From CAYVIB01 sp964451365 (GTDB taxonomy: Bacteria > Pseudomonadota > Gammaproteobacteria > Pseudomonadales > Cellvibrionaceae), in NCBI GenBank assembly GCA_964451365.1, contig CAYVIB010000025.1, positions 21,888 to 85,887 of the forward strand: DNA of 64,000 bases. Reading direction: 5' to 3'. Positions within the stretch are counted from its first letter, which is position 1. Each line of letters opens with the position of its first letter. Both the position numbers and the translations under genes were made by a program. This document shows, piece after piece, positions 17,751 through 26,102 of the stretch. The notes below the pieces were generated by a model. That model did not search any database, was not told the origin of the DNA, and was given only the letters and a program-made list of their open reading frames with translations.

Positions 17751-17891
17751 TTACTCGCTGACACCCTGCTGACGTTCAGCCGGGGGCGCGGATTCCTGTT
17801 CCGCTTCAAATCCCTCTGTTATACCTAAACTGCTAACCAATATTCCTACCAGAAAAATAATCGCTGCAAGAGTCATTACATCGGTTTTCAT
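17751..17891 (-). CDS. Predicted small single-pass membrane protein (46 aa)
   Basis: An ATG at 17891 opens a 46-codon frame ending TAA at 17751. The product starts MKTDVMTLAAIIFLVGILVS, one hydrophobic helix of about 18 residues, followed by an acidic, Pro/Gln-rich tail. The stop abuts the fau stop on the other strand. I do not recognise a family. Coding status is suggested by the clean membrane helix after a short charged amino end and by the tight convergent packing; it is not proven. Confidence 0.45.
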   Translation of the reverse strand: MKTDVMTLAAIIFLVGILVSSLGITEGFEAEQESAPPAERQQGVSE

Positions 17892-18274
17892 TGTTGATAC
17901 CAGCCTTTGCTCCACATTTTATTTTTGAAAACTTGTATTTGTGCTCGCAACAGCCACTTATAAATTGCGGGGCAGGATTTATACCTATTTGCACGTCAAA
18001 TTTCAATTACCATCGATTTTGGTAATACCTGCATTAAAGGGTAGTACGGAGGATTTGTTATGCCAGGAGGACTTCTCCGTTGTGTTAACCCTATCACAGC
18101 CGAAGTAACTACTTACATGTCAGTTTGATTACAACATCACAAAAATTTTCCCTTGTTGTCCGCTTTTATCAGCGAGCAGAGAGTAAGGAAAAGCCGGTTA
18201 AGCAGGATATACGCACCAAAATCTTTCACTGAGAAGAAATTGGTGCGCAACTTTTTCGGCAGGCCTGGGTCGCA
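17892..18274. other. Intergenic region with a hairpin and a possible 22-codon ORF
   Basis: No conventional gene is seen in these 383 bases. At 18060 an ATG, seven bases after a strong GGAGG, opens a 22-codon frame (MPGGLLRCVNPITAEV...) ending near 18126. At 18212-18247 a stem of eight base pairs (CGCACCAA with TTGGTGCG, plus further partial pairing) lies just past the tesA stop. It may end the tesA transcript, although no T-tract follows. Confidence 0.4.
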
Positions 18275-18973
18275 TTAATCGCCTGTTTGAATCAGCGCGT
18301 TCACCGCCGGCCAAATGTTGTCCAGGATTTTCGGCTGCGCTTTCGCGGTGGGATGTAAACCATCCTCCTGCATCAGTTCATCGTTACCGGCCACCCCATC
18401 GAGAAGAAAGGGCAGATACTCCAGTTCGTATTGGCTGGCAAGGTCGGCATACTGGTTGAAAAAGGGTTCGGTGTATCTTGAGCCAAAGTTCGGCGGCAAC
18501 CGAATACCCACCAACAGCACCTTAACATTGGCGGATTTGGCTAAGCTGATAAGTTCAACCAGGTTCTGCTTGATATAGGGGACGGGTTTTCCCTGCAGGC
18601 CATCGTTGGCACCGAGTTCGAGGATCATGTAATCCGGCTGGTGGCGTTCAAGTATGGCGGGAAGGCTTTGCAGGCCGGCCGCCGTCGTCGCACCGCTGAC
18701 GGAACCGTTGACCACGGACACATTTTTTCCGGCTTCCTCAAGGCGCTGTTGTAGTAGATGCACCCAACCACTTTCGGCGGAGATGTTATAGGCGGCACTC
18801 AGGCTGTCACCCAATACCAGCAAAGTACTACGGCTGGTCGAATTGGGGAGGAATTGTGAATCCGGGCGGGCCGGGCTTGAAAAGCCCAGGGTAAACAGCA
18901 AACTCGCTAAAAACAGCAACGGCAAAACACGCCGTGTAACCTTTAATCTGGATGTGTAACTGGAACAATTCAT
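18275..18973 (-). CDS. tesA: Arylesterase / acyl-CoA thioesterase I, GDSL family
   Basis: A 232-residue periplasmic SGNH hydrolase. A signal peptide with hydrophobic core VLPLLFLASLLFTLGF precedes block I LVLGDSLSAAYN with the catalytic Ser. Block III is GAND, and the DGLHP near the carboxyl end gives the Asp-His pair. It is homologous to E. coli TesA, a lysophospholipase/thioesterase with protease I activity. The ATG at 18973 shares its CATG with the ybbA start on the other strand; a longer frame to 19120 would run through ybbA and was rejected. The tesA/ybbA divergence is conserved from E. coli. Confidence 0.9.
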   Translation of the reverse strand: MNCSSYTSRLKVTRRVLPLLFLASLLFTLGFSSPARPDSQFLPNSTSRSTLLVLGDSLSAAYNISAESGWVHLLQQRLEEAGKNVSVVNGSVSGATTAAGLQSLPAILERHQPDYMILELGANDGLQGKPVPYIKQNLVELISLAKSANVKVLLVGIRLPPNFGSRYTEPFFNQYADLASQYELEYLPFLLDGVAGNDELMQEDGLHPTAKAQPKILDNIWPAVNALIQTGD

Positions 18974-19667
18974 GATAAAAACCGTTAATCTTTGCCAGCA
19001 GGTACCCGTATTTGACGGAACGCTGGATATCCTGAAAGGAATCAACCTCGAAATCAAGCAGGGTGAATCCGTGGCCATCGTCGGCGCCTCCGGCTCCGGC
19101 AAATCCACCTTGCTGGGCATGCTGGCCGGGCTGGACGTTCCCTCCTCCGGGGAGGTCCACCTGAACGGCCGGGAAATTACCTCGCTGGACGAAGAAGCCC
19201 GGGCGCAAATGCGCGGTCAATATGTCTCTTTCGTATTCCAGAACTTCCAGCTACTCGGCAGCCTGAACGCGCTGGAAAACATCATGCTGCCGTTGGAAGT
19301 GCGCGGCGAAAACGACCCCGCGACAACAGCGGCAAAATACCTCGAACGAGTGGGCCTGGCCGAGCGCGCGCATCACTATCCCAAACAACTCTCCGGAGGC
19401 GAGCAACAGCGGGTGGCCCTTGCTCGCGCATTTGCCTGTGAGGCGCCGGTAATGTTCGCCGATGAACCCACCGGCAATCTCGATACCGTCACCGGGGCCA
19501 AAATTGCCGACCTGCTTTTTACCATGCACAGCGAAGCCGGGGCGACGCTGGTGCTGGTAACCCATGACCGCGGCCTGGCGCAAAAGTGCCAGCGACAGTT
19601 TGAAATGAACGCCGGCGAACTTCGCGAAATTGCCCCGGCGGACGTACGCCGGGCGAGGGTGCTTTGA
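18972..19667 (+). CDS. ybbA: ABC transporter ATP-binding protein YbbA
   Basis: A 231-residue LolD-like ATPase. Walker A is VGASGSGKST near residue 38, the ABC signature is LSGGEQQRVALARAF near 140, Walker B is VMFADEPTGNLD, and the switch His is in LVTHD. It powers the FtsX-type permease YbbP, encoded with a one-base overlap. The substrate is not known; neighbouring tesA suggests lipid or envelope work. The ATG is at 18972 and has only a weak GGAA upstream. Confidence 0.93.
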   Translation: MIKTVNLCQQVPVFDGTLDILKGINLEIKQGESVAIVGASGSGKSTLLGMLAGLDVPSSGEVHLNGREITSLDEEARAQMRGQYVSFVFQNFQLLGSLNALENIMLPLEVRGENDPATTAAKYLERVGLAERAHHYPKQLSGGEQQRVALARAFACEAPVMFADEPTGNLDTVTGAKIADLLFTMHSEAGATLVLVTHDRGLAQKCQRQFEMNAGELREIAPADVRRARVL

Positions 19668-22144
19668 TGAAGGCCGGTTTGAAATTGCTCTGGCGGGACT
19701 GGCACGGGGGTGAATTGAACATCCTGATCATCTCCCTGTTGCTGGCCACCGCCACGGTCACCAGCATCAGCCTGTTTACCAATCGAATTCAAAACTCCAT
19801 CGAACAGGAAGCGTCGGAGTTCCTGGCGGGTGATGCACAGATTCGCGGCTCCATGGATCTGCCCCGGGAGTGGTTCGACCAGGCCGGAGAAATGGGCCTG
19901 CAAACGGCGCAGGCCGTGGGTTTTCGGGCCATGGCGTTTTCCGACAACGGCATGAATTTAACCGTCGTTAAAGCGGTGTCCGCCGAATATCCACTAAAAG
20001 GCGAGCTGATGGTGTCGGACAAACCTTTTGCCGTCGGTGAGGCAAGAGACGGCGGTCCCCCGCCGGGCGAAGTCTGGCTGGCCTCGCGCCTGTTTGGTGC
20101 CCTTGACATTAAAGTGGGAGATCGGATCAGTATCGGAGAGGCGGAACTCACCGTTTCCGGCGCCTTGATACGGGAGCCCGACAGCGCGCAAAGTTTTTTT
20201 GGTGTCGCGCCGCGCGCGATGATCAATATTAAGGACGTTTCCACCACCGGCGCCATCCAGACAGGCAGCCGGATAAATTACACGCTGATGCTGGCGGGAC
20301 ATAAAACCAGTGTCGAAGGATTCAACGAGTGGGTGATTCCCAAACTTGGCAACCACCACCGCTGGCGCGGCATTGAAGAAGGCAATCGCGGAATTGGCGA
20401 AGCGCTTCAGCGGGCGCGAAATTTCCTGCTGCTTTCCGGCAGCCTGGGCGTGATTTTATCAGGGGTCGCCGTTGCCCTGGCGGCCCGTCGTTACGCTAAT
20501 CGCCAGACCCGCCACGTGGCCCTGCTGAAAACATTTGGCTATGTTCCGCAACAAATCGCCCGGTTGTACGCGATGAACATTGTTGCCATGGGCTTAGTCG
20601 GTGTGGTGGCGGGCACTTCCCTCGGATGGGCTCTGCACTGGGGAATTCTGCAGACGCTGGGGCAGCTTCTGCCGGCCGGTCTCGCTCCGGCCTCCTGGCC
20701 GGCCTATTTGACCGGCGGGATTTCGGGCTTCGTCGCGCTGCTCGCCTTTGCCGCGCCCCCATTGATGGCCCTGCGCCGGGTGCCGCCGGCGAAAGTGTTG
20801 CGCGATGATGTGGAAAGCCATGTGGTCAGCCCGGCCACAAGCGGCCTGATCGGCTTTGCAGCCATTACGCTACTGGTTTTCTGGTACAGCAGGGATATTG
20901 TGCTGACGTCAATTCTGACGGTGGGCGCCTCGCTGGCATTGATCGGCGTCGGCCTGCTCGCCTGGCTGACCATTCGCGCCAGCAAGATCTTGTCGAACCG
21001 CGTGGGAAAAACCTGGCGTCTTGGCCTGGCCAACCTGCAACGGCACCAACGTTTCAACACCCTGCAGATCATGATCTTTTCGGTACTGCTAATGTTGTTG
21101 TTCGTACTGTCGGTCACCCGCACAGGCCTGCTGACCGAGTGGCAACAACAGTTGCCGGAAGATGCGCCCAATCATTTTATTTACAACGTCTTTCCCCAGG
21201 AGCGCGAACAGATCGAGGCATTTTTTGCCGACGCCGGCGTGGAGCCGAACCCGTTCTATCCGATGGTGCGCGGCCGCATTCTCAATATCAATGACGACCT
21301 TTTGCAAGATCGCGCGGAAAATACCGAATCGGAGATGAATTACGAGCGCGAACTCAACCTGACCTGGGCGGAGCAGCCGGGCGATGACAATACCATTGTC
21401 GACGGCCAGTGGTGGGAGCAGGGGAATCAGCAAATACAGGTGTCGATGGAACAGGAGTACGCCCGGGGTGTTGGCATCGGCGTGGGCGATACCCTTACTT
21501 TCAGCATCGCCGGCCAGACAGTACAGGCGAATGTCACCAGTTTGCGAACGGTGGACTGGAATTCGATGAATCCCAACTTTTTCGTCATCTTCAATCAGCC
21601 GGTTCTCGATGGTATCGGCGCCAACTGGCTGACCAGCTTCTATCTGCCGGAAGACAAAAAACCGCTGCTGAATAAGCTGAGTCGATCTCACCCCACCGTG
21701 TCCCTGATCGAACTGGATCAGGTGATCAGCCACATGCAAAGCATTATCGGCAAGGTAACACTGGCGGTGGAATTCATTTTGTTTCTGATCACCGGCTCGG
21801 GCGTCCTGGTGCTGATTACCAGCATTCAAGCCACTCTCGATGTGCGCCTGCAGGAAGGCGCAATTCTGAGAACCCTGGGTGCCAATCGGCAACTGGTGAA
21901 TAGCGTCTTGTTGATTGAATTCGGCGCTCTGGGATGGCTTGCGGGTTTGCTTGGGGCTGCCGGAGCAGAAACGACGATGTATTTTCTCCAGACCCGGATG
22001 TTTGATCTGGAGGCCATTTTTCACTGGAAAATGTGGCTGGTTGCTCCCTGGCTGGGTATGGTACTGGTTGGTGGTATAGGCTGGTTTTCAACGCGGGGCG
22101 TGACCCGCGTGCCGCCGCTGACTGTATTGCGCACGGCTCAGTAA
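19667..22144 (+). CDS. ybbP: FtsX-like ABC transporter permease YbbP
   Basis: An 825-residue permease. One amino-terminal helix (LNILIISLLLATATVTSISLF) is followed by a periplasmic MacB_PCD domain, then two FtsX domains with about three helices each. The final block, around 700-820, contains VEFILFLITGSGVLVLITS and a conserved EGAILRTLGANRQLV coupling loop. An equivalent HVALLKTFGYVPQQI loop lies near 285. Length is near E. coli YbbP (804). The start ATG overlaps the ybbA stop (TGATG), giving translational coupling. Its cargo is unknown. Confidence 0.92.
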   Translation: MKAGLKLLWRDWHGGELNILIISLLLATATVTSISLFTNRIQNSIEQEASEFLAGDAQIRGSMDLPREWFDQAGEMGLQTAQAVGFRAMAFSDNGMNLTVVKAVSAEYPLKGELMVSDKPFAVGEARDGGPPPGEVWLASRLFGALDIKVGDRISIGEAELTVSGALIREPDSAQSFFGVAPRAMINIKDVSTTGAIQTGSRINYTLMLAGHKTSVEGFNEWVIPKLGNHHRWRGIEEGNRGIGEALQRARNFLLLSGSLGVILSGVAVALAARRYANRQTRHVALLKTFGYVPQQIARLYAMNIVAMGLVGVVAGTSLGWALHWGILQTLGQLLPAGLAPASWPAYLTGGISGFVALLAFAAPPLMALRRVPPAKVLRDDVESHVVSPATSGLIGFAAITLLVFWYSRDIVLTSILTVGASLALIGVGLLAWLTIRASKILSNRVGKTWRLGLANLQRHQRFNTLQIMIFSVLLMLLFVLSVTRTGLLTEWQQQLPEDAPNHFIYNVFPQEREQIEAFFADAGVEPNPFYPMVRGRILNINDDLLQDRAENTESEMNYERELNLTWAEQPGDDNTIVDGQWWEQGNQQIQVSMEQEYARGVGIGVGDTLTFSIAGQTVQANVTSLRTVDWNSMNPNFFVIFNQPVLDGIGANWLTSFYLPEDKKPLLNKLSRSHPTVSLIELDQVISHMQSIIGKVTLAVEFILFLITGSGVLVLITSIQATLDVRLQEGAILRTLGANRQLVNSVLLIEFGALGWLAGLLGAAGAETTMYFLQTRMFDLEAIFHWKMWLVAPWLGMVLVGGIGWFSTRGVTRVPPLTVLRTAQ

Positions 22145-22227
22145 CGGACGGCGTGTCCCACCGGGTAAGGATATTTTGCTGCCGAATGAGAAGCGCCTAT
22201 TGGAACCTCTCATAATTGTCGATTATG

Positions 22228-22252
22228 CGTAGGGGCAGCCCTTGCGGCTGCC
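22228..22252 (+). repeat. REP-like palindromic repeat, single copy
   Basis: A 25-base unit beginning CGTAGGGG that folds into GGCAGC (22234-22239) / GCTGCC (22247-22252) with a seven-base CCTTGCG loop. It matches the copy at 11391-11415 read on the minus strand. Differences fall at paired positions and keep the stem. It lies after ybbP in a 211-base gap that otherwise shows no gene. Confidence 0.6.
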
Positions 22253-22355
22253 TATGCGACGTCATTCACCGTTGGTGATTCACGACCTGCGCAGCCGAAA
22301 CCCGGCCCCCACATCGGGTTATCGCGCGCCCTGCTCGGGCTTTATGGGATAGGTT

Positions 22356-23033
22356 CTAGAAAGATTTCGCGGGATCGCTGCTCAAGCGAAACCAACCTGT
22401 CAGGCTGTAGCGCGGCTTGTTGGATGGTAACACTTCATGGGGAAAATCCTCGCTGAGGAAAATCACCATCCTGCCGAACAGTGGCTGTACGGTTTCGAGA
22501 ATTTCCTGGTCCGGCTCCAGCGCCCCGGCGGGTTTATACAAAACCAGTTCGCCGCCGTCCTCCGCCTGCCAACTCGGATTAAGGTACAGAATTGTGGAGA
22601 CCACACGGTTGCGATTGGCTTTGAATGCATCAAAATGCTTTTTATAAAACGCCCCCTTGTCGTAACGGGCGTAATGGCACTCGTAATCAAACAGGCCGAG
22701 GAACAAGCGGCGGTTCAGAGCAAGCCGCAGATTTTCCATCCAGTCCAGATACGCCCGCAGGGGAGATCCTTCAGACGCCAAGCCTTCTTTATCCACCCAA
22801 ATAATTTCGTCGGTACGTACAAAAGGGTTGACCTGGTGCTCCAAAGCGCGCCCGATACCGGCGATTTTGAAGTCGTTCCGGTCCCGCGCCAGCAGGTGGG
22901 TGAAAAGGTTATTTACCATCAACTCCGGCAACGGAAACAGATTGGTAATATACCCGCGATTTTCGATGGCGCGGGCGATATAGCCGAAAATATCGCTATC
23001 CTCGGGGCCGGAATAATCGAGAACTTCGTTCAA
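22356..23033 (-). CDS. 2-oxoglutarate/Fe(II)-dependent oxygenase (SM-20/PKHD type)
   Basis: A 225-residue double-stranded beta-helix dioxygenase. The iron ligands are H133 and D135 (KKHFDAF) and H199 (DFPHEVLP); R208 would bind 2-oxoglutarate. The LYLNP and GGELVLY segments are typical of prolyl-4-hydroxylase alpha-like (P4Hc) domains. The substrate is unknown. It is divergent from feoAB with a Fur-box-like palindrome in the shared 185 bases, which hints at an iron link; that is inference. Confidence 0.82.
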   Translation of the reverse strand: MNEVLDYSGPEDSDIFGYIARAIENRGYITNLFPLPELMVNNLFTHLLARDRNDFKIAGIGRALEHQVNPFVRTDEIIWVDKEGLASEGSPLRAYLDWMENLRLALNRRLFLGLFDYECHYARYDKGAFYKKHFDAFKANRNRVVSTILYLNPSWQAEDGGELVLYKPAGALEPDQEILETVQPLFGRMVIFLSEDFPHEVLPSNKPRYSLTGWFRLSSDPAKSF

Positions 23034-23177
23034 CGTGGAGTGTCCGAGAGGGGTGTTAAAACAGTGTCACTTTGGCCGCGTTTTATATAGTAAAGTTCGG
23101 GCAAAGGCGAACAAAAAAGCCGAAAATTTTTTTGTCACAATCTGCCGCTATTCACTTGCAGTTATCGCGAAAATAAC

Positions 23178-23197
23178 GATAATAAGAATTATTATTA
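23178..23197. promoter_or_regulatory. Fur-box-like palindrome upstream of feoA
   Basis: GATAATAAGAATTATTATTA has arms AATAATA and TATTATT around AGAAT. It resembles the GATAAT-based Fur consensus and lies about 20-40 bases before the feoA start. It would allow iron-dependent repression of feoAB and possibly the divergent oxygenase gene. Confidence 0.55.
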
Positions 23198-23218
23198 AAT
23201 GCGCTTCAGTTAGCTCTT

Positions 23219-23446
23219 ATGACCTTAAATCAATTACCAGTCGGGTGTTTCGCGATAATCAATTCGCTGGTGGGCGACAACTCTTTGCTCGCGCGCCAAT
23301 GTAGCGCCTTGGGCCTGACCCCCGGCGCAAAAGTGCAGGTGCTGCGCCGTTCCCGCGGCAAAGGGCCCTTGCAGGTGAAATGCCTGGGCACTTTGTTTGC
23401 CATCCGCGCTGATGAGGCTGAACAAATTAGCGTCGCAGTGGAATAG
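23219..23446 (+). CDS. feoA: Ferrous iron transport accessory protein FeoA
   Basis: A 75-residue SH3-like cytosolic protein that supports FeoB. The frame starts MTLNQLPVGCFAIINSL and contains LGLTPGAKVQVLRRS and the FAIRADEAEQISV ending typical of FeoA. It ends two bases before the feoB GTG start. The ATG is at 23219. Confidence 0.92.
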   Translation: MTLNQLPVGCFAIINSLVGDNSLLARQCSALGLTPGAKVQVLRRSRGKGPLQVKCLGTLFAIRADEAEQISVAVE

Positions 23447-23448
23447 CA

Positions 23449-25497
23449 GTGAAAGAAATCGCCATTATTGGCAGCCCCAACTGCGGTAAAACCACCCTAT
23501 TCAATCGTCTCACCGGCACCCGTCAACGCACAGGAAACTGGCCGGGGGTAACGGTTGAGCGCAAGGATGGCCGCCTGGAGCTGCCGTCCGGGCAGGTGCG
23601 AATTGTCGACCTGCCCGGCATCTACTCCCTTCACGACGATATCCAGGGCATCGAAGCCCGCATCGCCCATAAATACATCACCGAAAGCGACTCCGCACTA
23701 ATTCTGCTGGTGCTGGACGCTACACGCCTGCCGCGCCAACTGGCCCTGTTACCGGATATTCTCGCCACCGGAAAGCCGGTCTTGCTGGTGGTCAATATGC
23801 TCGACAGCGCGAAGGCGGAAGGCATCAGCGTTAATCTGGAAACGCTCAGGCGTGAATCAGGGTTGCCGGTGGTGGGCGTTGTCGGCTCCACCGGTGAGGG
23901 GATCGATCAGCTCAAGCAACAGATTAGTAATTTAATGCAGGCCTACCCGGCTTCCTTGAAAAAGGAGCTAAACGCGGAGAAGCTCGCCAGCGCCTGCTAT
24001 CGGGAAACCCACACTGCGAGCCGCACCGAAAAAATTGACCGCTGGCTGCTACACCCCTATCTCGCGTTGCCGTTTTTCCTGCTCGTCATGTACATGTTGT
24101 TTACCATTGCGGTGAACCTCGGCGCGGTATTTATTGATTTTTTCGATATTTTGCTGGGCAGCTGGTTTGTCGACGGCACCCGCTGGATACTCGCGTCAGT
24201 AAACACTCCGGAATGGCTGCAGGCGGTGGCGGCCGATGGCCTGGGCGGCGGTATTCAACTGGTGGGCACGTTTATTCCGGTAATTGGATTCTTGTACCTG
24301 TGCATGTCGGCACTGGAAGACTCCGGCTATCTGTCCCGCGCCGCCTTTGTAATCGACCGCCTGATGGCCAAAATCGGCCTGCCCGGGCAAGCATTTATTC
24401 CGTTGATCATTGGTTTCGGCTGTAACGTGCCAGCGGTAATGGCCTCGCGTGCGCTGGGCCAGGAAAGCGCCCGCTTGACCACCATTTTTATCGCGCCCTT
24501 CATGTCCTGTGGCGCTCGCCTGTCAGTGTACGTGTTCGTGGGTACGGCCTTTTTCCCAAGCCAGGCGCAAAACGCAATTTTCGCCCTGTACCTGCTGGGT
24601 ATTGCCGTGGCAGTCATCTCCGCCTGGATATTGCGCCGCTCACTGTTTTCCGGTGCCGTGGGGGCAAATATCTCCGAAATGCCCGCCTACCATCGCCCAT
24701 TGATACGCAATGTGCTGACCCAAACCTGGCACCGGCTCTACTCGTTTATCTGGCGCGCGGGCAAGCGCATTCTGGCGGTGGTGATGTTGCTGTCCCTGTT
24801 GTCGTCCTTTGGCACCGACGGCAGTTGGGGTAACCAGGACACGGAAAAATCCGCCCTGTCCAATATCGGCAAAGTACTGACGCCGGTCTTTACACCCATT
24901 GGCGTGGGCGAGAACAACTGGCCGGCGACGGTCGGTTTGTTCACTGGCCTGTTTGCCAAGGAGGTGGTCGTGGGCACACTCGATACGCTGTATGCCCCGC
25001 CGCTGGAAGACGATACCGATACGGGCGGCAGGCCGGATTTTGTCGGTGACATCCAAGCCGCCTTTGGCAGTGTTGCGGCCAACGCTGCCGGCATGGCGAC
25101 ATTACTCACGGATCCTCTCGGCATCTCCTCCGCCCAGGAAGATGCGATAAGCCAGCAACCGAGAAGCTACCAGTCAATGCAGGCGCTGTTCCCCTCCGCC
25201 TGGGGCGCTTTCTGTTATCTGGTGTTTATCCTGCTTTACGCTCCCTGTGTTGCCACTATCGGCGTGATGCAGAAAGAAGCAGGCCAGGTGTGGCTTGGCT
25301 TTTCGGTGGTGTGGAGTCTGTTGTTGTCGTTTTGGCTGGCCAGCGTATTGTGGCACTTGAGCCTGTTGGTCGTATCACCAACTTATGCAGCTTCCTGGAT
25401 ACTTATTTCGACCGCCATCCTGTACGGCTCTTATAAGCTTATTCTGATGCGAATGAAGAAAGACCTCAGCGACCGCATTCCAGTGATAAACGTTTAA
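23449..25497 (+). CDS. feoB: Ferrous iron transporter FeoB
   Basis: A 682-residue inner-membrane Fe(II) importer. The GTPase domain has G1 GSPNCGKTT (residues 8-16), a G2 Thr in WPGVTVE, G3 DLPG and G4 in VVNMLD, where NMLD replaces the usual NKxD-like form, as in other FeoB. The membrane part includes the gate motifs FIPLIIGFGCNVPA and APFMSCGARL with conserved Cys. It is about 90 residues shorter than E. coli FeoB. The start is GTG. No feoC follows; the gene ends in a four-base convergent overlap with yqiA. Confidence 0.95.
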   Translation: MKEIAIIGSPNCGKTTLFNRLTGTRQRTGNWPGVTVERKDGRLELPSGQVRIVDLPGIYSLHDDIQGIEARIAHKYITESDSALILLVLDATRLPRQLALLPDILATGKPVLLVVNMLDSAKAEGISVNLETLRRESGLPVVGVVGSTGEGIDQLKQQISNLMQAYPASLKKELNAEKLASACYRETHTASRTEKIDRWLLHPYLALPFFLLVMYMLFTIAVNLGAVFIDFFDILLGSWFVDGTRWILASVNTPEWLQAVAADGLGGGIQLVGTFIPVIGFLYLCMSALEDSGYLSRAAFVIDRLMAKIGLPGQAFIPLIIGFGCNVPAVMASRALGQESARLTTIFIAPFMSCGARLSVYVFVGTAFFPSQAQNAIFALYLLGIAVAVISAWILRRSLFSGAVGANISEMPAYHRPLIRNVLTQTWHRLYSFIWRAGKRILAVVMLLSLLSSFGTDGSWGNQDTEKSALSNIGKVLTPVFTPIGVGENNWPATVGLFTGLFAKEVVVGTLDTLYAPPLEDDTDTGGRPDFVGDIQAAFGSVAANAAGMATLLTDPLGISSAQEDAISQQPRSYQSMQALFPSAWGAFCYLVFILLYAPCVATIGVMQKEAGQVWLGFSVVWSLLLSFWLASVLWHLSLLVVSPTYAASWILISTAILYGSYKLILMRMKKDLSDRIPVINV

Positions 25498-26072
25498 AGT
25501 TTAAAAAATTTCGCAATCTCCGGCAGCCAGTTTTCAAAACCGTCGAACGTGTGGCTGCCATCTTCCTCCACAAGCTGTTTGCATTTGGAATACCTTTCCA
25601 CCGCCAAACGGTAATCGAGCGTCTGGTCACCGGTTTGTACCATTAACCAATATTTTTCCGGTTGGCTAATGGTTTTACTGTCATAATTTTCCAGATCAAG
25701 CAGGTCTTTTTCCGTCAGGTTAAATACTTCTTCCGTGTAATAACTTTGCAAGGGTACGCCGATCAAATCAGTAAAGCGCACCTGCGGTGAAACCGCGGGG
25801 TTAACCAGAACAGCCTTTCCAGCTTTTTTACGTTCAACCAAATAAGTCGCCCAAAATCCTCCCAGCGAACTTCCGATCACATATAGCGTTTCACTTTCAA
25901 GCCGGTCCGCCAGTTGGTCAAGCATCGATTTCGCAACAGAGGGATAGGATGATAAGGACGGACAAAAGAATTTCACATCCGGATAATGTGTCTCAAGCCA
26001 ACGCCGGGTGAGCTGGGCTTTTTGGGATTTTGGCGAGCTCAGGAAACCATGAATATACAGAACAGCAGTCAT
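25494..26072 (-). CDS. yqiA: YqiA-family alpha/beta-hydrolase (esterase)
   Basis: A 192-residue alpha/beta hydrolase. It opens with LYIHGFLSSPKSQKAQ, the YqiA signature with the oxyanion HGF. The nucleophile Ser lies in VIGSSLGGFWA near residue 89, and GSHTFDGFE near the end gives the catalytic His. E. coli YqiA has short-chain esterase activity. It is the last gene of the nudF-yqiB-cpdA-yqiA group, in E. coli order. Confidence 0.9.
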   Translation of the reverse strand: MTAVLYIHGFLSSPKSQKAQLTRRWLETHYPDVKFFCPSLSSYPSVAKSMLDQLADRLESETLYVIGSSLGGFWATYLVERKKAGKAVLVNPAVSPQVRFTDLIGVPLQSYYTEEVFNLTEKDLLDLENYDSKTISQPEKYWLMVQTGDQTLDYRLAVERYSKCKQLVEEDGSHTFDGFENWLPEIAKFFKL

Positions 26073-26102
26073 GGTGCTTTTGGCGAATACGGAGAGAGGT
26101 TT

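Noticed and set aside
21089..22024. 311-codon frame opposite ybbP
   Set aside because: Shadow of the permease gene; no recognisable domain.
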